64,000 nt of DNA from Sparassis latifolia (taxonomy: Eukaryota > Basidiomycota > Agaricomycetes > Polyporales > Sparassidaceae), in assembly GCA_018466975.1 (NCBI GenBank), contig JAENRS010000017.1, positions 124,001-188,000 on the forward strand. Direction: 5' to 3'. This document shows positions 58,830 through 64,000 of the stretch, piece by piece. The notes beneath the pieces were generated by a model. The model worked only from the letters and a program-made list of their open reading frames with translations, was not told where the DNA came from and searched no databases. Position 1 is the stretch's first letter. The number at the start of each line of letters is the position of its first letter. Made by a program: the position numbers and the translations under genes.

Positions 58830-59300
58830 GGTGAAAAGAACATACCGGCGATATTCCTTGTCTGTGCCATCCGAGACACCACGAGAGGCAGCGTCAAGCA
58901 CTGCACTCCAACCAGGACTATTCACTGGCCTATCACCATTCCAACCAGCGACACTGCCATTCGTGGCAGTGGCGCCGTGGCTTCGCAGTACCACCATTGA
59001 AAGGAGAGGTACCACCGTTCCCGACAGATTGTTCGGATTCATCTTCAGCCTCTTCAAGAGGAACAAGCTTAATGGCGCTCCACGGAAGTGGGCCATGGGC
59101 CTCTGCCTCTCCGGTAACGTCGTCCTCGAGATCATACGATGACACGTGTTCTTCAAGTGCCTCTTGAGTCCAGTACAAGAGACAGGCGAGGACATTTCGA
59201 AGGGGCACAGAGGGGAGGAGTACTGGGGCTGCAAGAGATGTGCAAAATACAGATACGCGGACGTGCTCTTCGGCTTCACCATGGCTCGGACCGCCTTAAA
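58830..59300 (-). pseudogene. Fragment of an unidentified repeated gene
   Basis: The minus strand reads WNGDRPVNSPGWSAVLDAAS-R-G-V-S-D-G-T-D-K-E-Y-R-R, preceded by SLFLLKRLKMNPNNLSG. The S-D-G-T-x-K-E-Y-x-R phrase resembles multi-copy Agaricomycete genes that I remember without a firm function; tyrosine-recombinase-like elements are one thought. It has no start or end of its own and abuts the duplicated POL1 piece. I give no function. Confidence 0.35.
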
Positions 59301-59321
59301 TACTCCCTGGTGTAAGCACAC

Positions 59322-61318
59322 TATTCCTCATCCATCCAGACAAGCGGATCCAATAGGCATAGGTAAACGGTGGCGCCCAAGTCCACGGGATGATTGGTTA
59401 GTAATATAACGAACTTACACTGGCAATCCATCTGCTTGTTCGACCCGTGAAGTAACCTGAAGTAACGTTAGCAGACACTCTAGGACTTCTCCGTTGGCGC
59501 GTTAGACTCGGATAAGAAGGGAACCGTCAAAGCTTAGGATGATCTATTCGGAAACCCCGTTACAGCGGAACTACTGCATAGAAACATGGAAAGACGGAGG
59601 TGCCATCCAAAAAACCAATGACCGCCAACAACGGCGTCGATCATTGACTGAGGGTACCGTGCGCTGCTAACGCTGCTCACCAGGTCACAAAGGGTGGGGC
59701 CATGTTGTAGTCGTCATTAATTCATTAGAGACGACGAGCAGCGGCCGCCCTTCCCAATGAGCGCCCTCTCTTTCTCGGACAAAGGGACTCTACTTAGTCT
59801 CCCAAAGCACGTTGTGCCCGAGAGGTGGGAATGCGTTTCTAGCTTGGGGGAGAGGGTGATTGAAGACGGACATCTGGTACAGGGGAGGACGTATGCGGTG
59901 ACAGGCGGGCAGTGGCGAGAAGGGAGATCAGTCTCGAACCGTCGAATGAAAATGTCCACGCAAAGGCTCACCGTACGCATTGTGTCACCCGCTCGCGACG
60001 CGTCGAACCAACAGTCGTGATGCCAACTCCAGGCCGCCTTGCGTAGTACCCGCGTCGCTACATAAAAGCACACGCATCGCGCTTGATCAGACACACGATG
60101 CAGAGCTGCGCGGTGATGGTCCACTTGTCCGTGTGCAGGTTGAACTTGAAAATTGTGCTTCCACGGGTGCAGGTGCAGAGCTAGACTGGAGGGCGGCCGC
60201 AGGTCGGCGATCGGTGAGGACGACAGCGCCACTGAGGGTAAGGGCTCGGGAAGTGCGAAGGCCGGAGCGGATGTCAAGGACAGGAAGGCGGAGGAGGCGG
60301 GCATGTCTGAGGTCGGCGGCGCTGCTGCGGAGTGGGCGTGGCGGCGCGGTAGGCATGGGCGTCGGCGCGGTAGCAGGGGTGGAGGTAGCTGCAGCAGAGC
60401 CAGAGCCAGGCCCGAGGGAAGACATATCGCGTTCTGGAAATGTCGTTCTGCGCGCCGTCGATCATCTTCAGGAGATCGACACAGTCGGGAGTTAGCAGCC
60501 CCATGTAGTCGGCGGTAGTCGCAGACTCGAAAGTGATGGGATTGGCGGCATGTTGGACAGCTCCGCATAGTGGGTGAATTTCCATAACTGGCGCCTAAAG
60601 CAGCCTATCGCTCCAGTCACCGTGGCGCACGAAAAGCGAAACAGTCCAGTTGAGGAAACTGCTGATCCTGCATATTGAATGGGATAGTCAATCTGCAGGA
60701 GCCATTAGGGAGAGGCAGCAGGCAGGTAAAGGAACGCACTGGTTGTGTCAGTGCTTGAAGTCGATGGTCGGGCCTTTGCGGTCGAATTCGCGCTCGTATG
60801 GTGGGAGCTCTGAGATGACCCATGCGACGAGTCATGCGCTGTGGCGACAGTCCTGGAAGTAGCGTACAATCGAATTATTCATACAGATTTACTTGGAGTG
60901 GGGAATGATCTTACTAGTCTACAACGTAGGAGCGGTCGAACTATGCGAACGCATCGTCGCCAAAAATTTGCCTAAATCCCCTCTGTAGGTTGAGGTCGTG
61001 AGCACCTTGAAGTTTCGGGGCAAATGGACGACTTCGAGCAAGTTGCGAACCCGTTTGCGAACCCGATCTACTGAAATTCAGAGAAACTTGCAGCCCGTAT
61101 CCCCTCACAGAGCATATGGCCTGCGGGAGAAGCGTATCGTGTGCGTGGCTGCTCTTCTGTGGTGGACCATCCCATACGATTGTTCCATCGCATCTGAACT
61201 GTCTATTCGAAGGACCAATCGGGGCCGAGGCCGTCCGTCCACGCAGTAACTGGACGCAAGTGATTAACAGTAAGCGTGGAAACCTGAATCCATCGTGCCT
61301 GCCTTGAAGGGCGAGTGA
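59322..61318. other. Region without a firm gene; GC-rich minus frame
   Basis: A 283-codon frame (60568-59717 minus) is dominated by Arg, Pro, Ser and Cys and looks like an overlap artefact of a GC-rich repeat-like stretch. A better-looking start is 60585 minus: MEIHPLCGAVQHAANPITFE, then TTADYMGLLTPDCVDLLKMI. It could open a small gene whose next exons I cannot place. The 61,000-61,318 part may hold the unrecognisable downstream end of the chitin synthase relic. Confidence 0.35.
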
Positions 61319-62104
61319 TTACCCCATCGCCGCGACGACTCGGGCATGGTGTGGTCCGTTGACGCCTCGCCTGGTCATCCATGACGCGAATGAGACCCCC
61401 AGGCTTGTGCTGCAATAAGCGGAGACACGCGGAGTTGTCGAAATACGGCACCTGGAGAACGAAGCGGGAGATACCCTCTGTCGTGTACTCGCAGGCGTGG
61501 CGCTCGAACAGCTTCTTCTGTGTGAAGTTCTGTAACGCTTGTTAGCGAAGTTGGCGCAGAACTGATCTAGGGAGTTCGGCCGGCTAGTCATGTTCTGGGG
61601 GCCGGGTAAGTCAAACAGTCCGATGAACATATTGAAGTCGTCGTGGCAAAGGCGTTGGTTGGCGTGTTCGTTCAACCATGCAAACAGGAGGAGTATAAGC
61701 GGCTTCACGAGTTCGTCTCGGTTATCAGAGGCACCGTCGGGATCCAGGAAGATTGTACATAGTTCCTTCTTCCCCATCTTCGTTCTGTGCGATAGCGCAG
61801 CCTCCAAAGCTTCGGCTGCGTCCAAGAAATCTGCGGCGATATCGAGGACATCCGTGTTGCCCACGACAGCAGCGTCTTCGTTGCGAGAAGCGTCGGTATG
61901 GAATTCCAGGTTACCCAGATGGAGAATAGCAGCAACCAGCTGGCACTTCTGCGCGACATGTCTTTTCGAGAATCCCACGTTCTTCAACGCCACCTTCAAC
62001 TGATCCAACCGCACGGCATCCTCATCCCAGATGCACGAACCATCTCGCGAGGCATACAACTTGAAATGGCGGGAGATGGACATCAATGGACAGGTGACAC
62101 ACAT
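61319..62104 (-). pseudogene. Chitin synthase (class V/VI type) myosin-motor fragment
   Basis: Fungal myosin-chitin synthases carry a motor-like head that delivers the enzyme along actin to the growing tip. The minus strand here matches the middle of that head: DQLKVALKNVGFSKRHVAQ, LVAAILHLGNLEFHTDASRN, TDVLDIAADFLDAAEALEAA, RTKMGKKELCTIFLDPDGAS, LLFAWLNEHANQRL and GLFDLPGPQNMTSRPNSL. After N-F-A-N-K one base is missing (about 61,541). In the next frame it continues LFERHACEYTTEGISRFVLQ and VPYFDNSACLRLLQHKPGGL. The ATP-binding part, the rest of the motor and the catalytic chitin synthase domain are absent. This is a dead fragment. Confidence 0.85.
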
Positions 62105-64000
62105 GAGAGAGTCCCTTGCAGACAGTCGTGTCTACAGGAACCCCATCAAAAGGAATCAGCTGGGGACAATCGTACCCGACCGCCAACTGTCCAAGTCGCA
62201 GGGATGCTGGACCTTCACGAACCGGTCATCCAATGGCCAATGGCGAAAGTGAACCGTAAGGCGGGGTGCATTTAGCGAACTGGATCTATGATGCACGGAC
62301 GGACCATACTACGAGGTGTACTTCGCGGAGTGCCGTGGCGAGCTCGATCGCCGCGATCTGCTCTGCACACTGCAAGTCAGACATGTCTTGCGGCGCGCAT
62401 CACGAAAGGTTTCTGCTGAACATAATCCGCAGGCTAGAGTCAGCGAACCCTCTTCGATCTCTCGAAAGATGTCGCGTACCAGTAACAGCCCGCTCACGTT
62501 GGCGTCCTAGTCCCTACAGTCCTTAGCGGTCCTGGGCGTTCCGTGGTGGCCTCACGGAAGCACTCAACCTCTACTTCCGCTCCTCGCCACTACAAGTTTG
62601 CCTGACAGTGCTCTGATGGTGACGGTCTCGTGGCCACGGCTCACGATCGGCCAGCGGACGGCGCGGTACAGGCCTTTCTTGCAAATGCACAGCGACGACG
62701 AGAATACATCTGGCAGTTCGAGTTTCACGGCGAACTTCGTTGCATAGTCCACGCACCGGGCCCCAAGCTGACCGCAGCCATTGAGAGCGCAAAGACAGAG
62801 GTTCTGGCTCGAACTGAACGATGGACATGTTTGTGCAACACGTCATTTTTGTGTTGAGCAATAGTGGTCTCGATCTCGATCGCATCTTGCGCACCTCGGT
62901 AGCAAGCCTACCAGCGATAAGTCTTCGCGTCGCGTCGAGCGTAGGGAATTCTGCATGCAAGGAACGCAGGATAGGGATGAAACTGTCAGCGATGAGGCCT
63001 GCTGTCCCCGCTTGTCGGTGCGAAATCGATGAGTTGAGATATATGAGGCTTGACCGCCTGAGTGAGCTGTGCGGTAAGGCCCTCATAGTCGATAGGTTCG
63101 GGCGTAACGCTGCAAGCTGCGGTACCAAGAACCGTGACCACATGAGCGACGGACTCCTTCTCTACCTGCGGAGAAGACCTCGAGATATCCATCGTCTGGA
63201 AAAATGAGACACATGTCAGGAATGTCTCGACTTTGCTTCCGCCATCTTGATCGAGATCCTCGTTTGCTTCTTGCGGCACGCTGGGTGGGAGGATATATCC
63301 ACTGCGCGCTCCGCCTCGGCATCTTCGGCAAGCGGAGGAAGGGCAGTGTCCGCGCAGGAGAGTTCAGCGTCTATCGTTGCTTCTTGAAGATCGAGTTCGA
63401 GGCGCCTTGGAAAGATAGCGCGTGGAAACTCGGTGTCGACGACTTTTTCGAGATCGACTCTATCACCGGCATAAAGCCCTACATCGGCGTTAGCGATGGA
63501 AATTTGAAGCCGGCGTGTGCGCGTAGCTGAAATGACTCACTACGGGAGGGCATACAACTTGCATGCTGGCGATCGGACGAGCAGCATCGCCCGCCAGAGA
63601 CCAACAGGTGTAGATGTCGATTCATACACGCTACGTCTGCGAAACAATCGACGAGGGCGAGTAATCGTCGCCATGTTACGCACGGCACACCAGCTAGTCG
63701 TGTCGGCATCACGACCCTCTGGCTGCATCGCTGAGCCATTGGGAGCTACGCACGAGCACAACGAGCGGCGGCTGGCTAAACAGCGGCAGGGAATGGTAGG
63801 GAGTAGGGTAAATAGCGGTCAGAAGCGGGGAGCAGGTATCGCTATTTCCGAATATGGATACGGGGCGCGGGAAGTACTCGGCCACCTAAGGGATTAGACT
63901 GGCGAAATCAACGTTTTATTACATAACCACCGATTTATGAACAATTTCTAGGATTTTTCTCAGGTATCTAGTTAATAAATACACATGTACACTACCAAAT
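62105..64000. other. Window end, possible decayed coding DNA
   Basis: Codon-like stretches persist on the minus strand, for example DYATKFAVKLELPDVFSSSL then VSRGHETVTIRALSGKLVVA (62,752-62,564), and SVAHVVTVLGTAACSVTPEP (about 63,160). They sit in different frames with stops between. I cannot match them to the chitin synthase head or any other family. They may be an old pseudogene. No intact gene is supported before the window ends. Confidence 0.4.

Noticed and set aside
59717..60568. A 283-codon minus-strand open frame
   Set aside because: Low-complexity Arg/Pro/Ser sequence in GC-rich DNA, with long open frames on both strands at once. No family similarity was seen.

Overview
The window looks like nuclear DNA of a filamentous basidiomycete, most likely an Agaricomycete. 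The genes carry many short introns (about 45-70 nt, GT...AG with some GC...AG). Recognisable products are fungal housekeeping and transport proteins. The relics of transposable elements and of DNA polymerase alpha and chitin-synthase genes resemble sequences familiar from mushroom-forming fungi. There are no operons, Shine-Dalgarno sites or CRISPR arrays, and I saw no tRNA or rRNA gene.

Layout. (1) 0-10.7 kb: a WD40 protein of the DCAF7/HAN11 type (minus), an MFS sugar transporter with nine exons (minus), and a single-pass membrane protein with a Ser/Pro-rich stalk (plus). (2) 10.7-25.6 kb: an AT-rich, gene-free island. It holds a decayed Gypsy-type pol (minus, 16.3-20.56 kb) and two copies of a 1.3 kb TG...CA solo LTR in opposite orientation, one inserted inside the reverse-transcriptase sequence with a target-site duplication. 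It also holds a PIF/Harbinger-like MITE of 506 bp with perfect 37 bp ends, a second, more decayed inverted-repeat element, tandem repeats and a trinucleotide microsatellite. (3) 25.7-46 kb: a conserved block with the ARF1 GTPase, an Smr-domain protein with a myristoylation-type N-terminus, an ornithine decarboxylase antizyme, ribosomal protein uS5 (RPS2), a plasma-membrane Na+/H+ antiporter of the Nha1 type, an acyl-CoA oxidase and a zinc alcohol dehydrogenase. (4) 46.5-48.3 kb: an uncharacterised fungal protein. (5) 48.4-64 kb: a graveyard with a perfect 32 bp hairpin, a RecQ-like helicase with a broken P-loop, a DNA polymerase alpha catalytic-subunit copy full of stops and frameshifts (with a piece duplicated behind it), and a myosin-motor fragment of a chitin synthase.

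The most interesting item is the antizyme gene. Its two reading frames can only be joined by a +1 ribosomal frameshift at UUU-UAA. The flanking residues (W-x-x-stop, then N-A-P) line up with the classic animal site (W-C-S-stop, then D-A-P), so this appears to be the homologous recoding site with a UAA in place of the usual UGA. Other points are 5-nt and 11-nt micro-exons (Nha1 and ARF1), three GC-AG introns in three neighbouring genes, and the informative nested and duplicated relics. Exon borders were placed by eye from reading frame, splice dinucleotides and remembered family sequences, so any one of them may be off by a few bases.
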